DNA from: Kangiella spongicola
Lineage (GTDB): Bacteria > Pseudomonadota > Gammaproteobacteria > Enterobacterales > Kangiellaceae
Assembly: GCF_003194565.2 (NCBI RefSeq)
Contig: NZ_QICH01000001.1
Location: 1,156,305-1,220,304, forward strand
DNA length: 64,000 nucleotides
Direction: 5' to 3'
Shown: positions 63,986 to 64,000 of the stretch, in pieces
Position numbering within the stretch: position 1 is the stretch's first letter
Layout of the letters: every line of letters begins with the position of its first letter
Program-made: the position numbers and the translations under genes
The notes under the pieces: model-generated
What the model was told of the DNA's origin: nothing
Databases searched by the model: none
The model's input: only the letters and a program-made list of their open reading frames with translations

Positions 63986-64000
63986 AAACTGAAGAGTTTG
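63986..64000 (+). rRNA. rrs: 16S rRNA, 5' end (partial)
   Basis: The final 15 bases, AAACTGAAGAGTTTG, match the conserved 16S rRNA 5' end. The remainder lies beyond the window. The 160 bases between boxA and this point are the normal 16S leader. Confidence 0.93.

Overview
The window looks like a contiguous chromosomal piece of a marine-type gammaproteobacterium of moderate-to-low GC. Gene content, order and protein style suggest Kangiella or a close relative. That assignment is inferred from recognition, not from a search. Nearly all of it is housekeeping sequence in tight operons. I see no prophage, insertion sequence, CRISPR array, tRNA or integron.

Layout. 1-9.3 kb: a cell-elongation and wall operon (mrdA, rodA, mltB, rlpA, dacA) running into a D-amino-acid aminotransferase, ybeD, and the lipoate genes lipB and lipA, all on +. 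9.3-18.2 kb: single genes (SlyD-type FKBP, omega-like GST, M48 lipoprotein protease, tandem-ACT regulator, DedA, LysE-type exporter), a CpxAR-like two-component system on -, an intergenic segment with an orphan terminator and possible sRNA, and a DUF1853 gene. 18.3-27.3 kb: a run on - with acs, panC, panB, a deoxynucleoside kinase, folK, pcnB, gluQ, dksA and sfsA. 27.4-36.1 kb: mixed genes, including a frameshifted CPBP protease gene, a Rieske protein, an alpha/beta hydrolase, ribA, pepB, thpR, PBP1B, a HIT protein and an M28 peptidase. 36.1-44.8 kb: a kynurenine catabolic cluster on - (kmo, kynU, cyclase-type formamidase candidate, ACMSD, 3-hydroxyanthranilate dioxygenase, RidA-type deaminase, then yajQ, a semialdehyde dehydrogenase and an atypical SDR). 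44.8-49.3 kb: a diguanylate cyclase with an alpha/alpha-toroid-like sensor, hemL, pyrB and rubredoxin. 49.4-56.3 kb: a more accessory stretch with a signal-peptide Hcp-like protein, YghU-type GST, a three-domain methionine sulfoxide reductase, two AT-rich orphan genes, hemJ and a ClC transporter. 56.4-63.3 kb: DUF6776, bactofilin, erpA, a second diguanylate cyclase, anmK, mepM-like and tyrS. 63.4-64.0 kb: three tandem rRNA promoters, a boxB/boxA antitermination leader and the first 15 bases of 16S rRNA.

How the parts connect. The first operon links septal/lateral wall synthesis (PBP2-RodA) with wall trimming (MltB, RlpA, DacA); mepM-like, anmK and PBP1B elsewhere in the window add hydrolysis, recycling and synthesis. 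The kynurenine cluster should carry N-formylkynurenine or kynurenine through 3-hydroxyanthranilate to 2-aminomuconate and on to oxocrotonate. Tryptophan 2,3-dioxygenase and the last meta-pathway enzymes are not in this window.

The best leads for novelty are the toroid-GGDEF protein, the MsrA-glutaredoxin-like-MsrB protein, the SDR without the YxxxK pair, the exported Hcp-like protein, and several unexplained structured intergenic segments: the sRNA candidate near 17.2-17.3 kb, the nested hairpin at 9.36-9.43 kb, the 16-bp tandem repeat at 22.2 kb and the antisense terminator inside gluQ.
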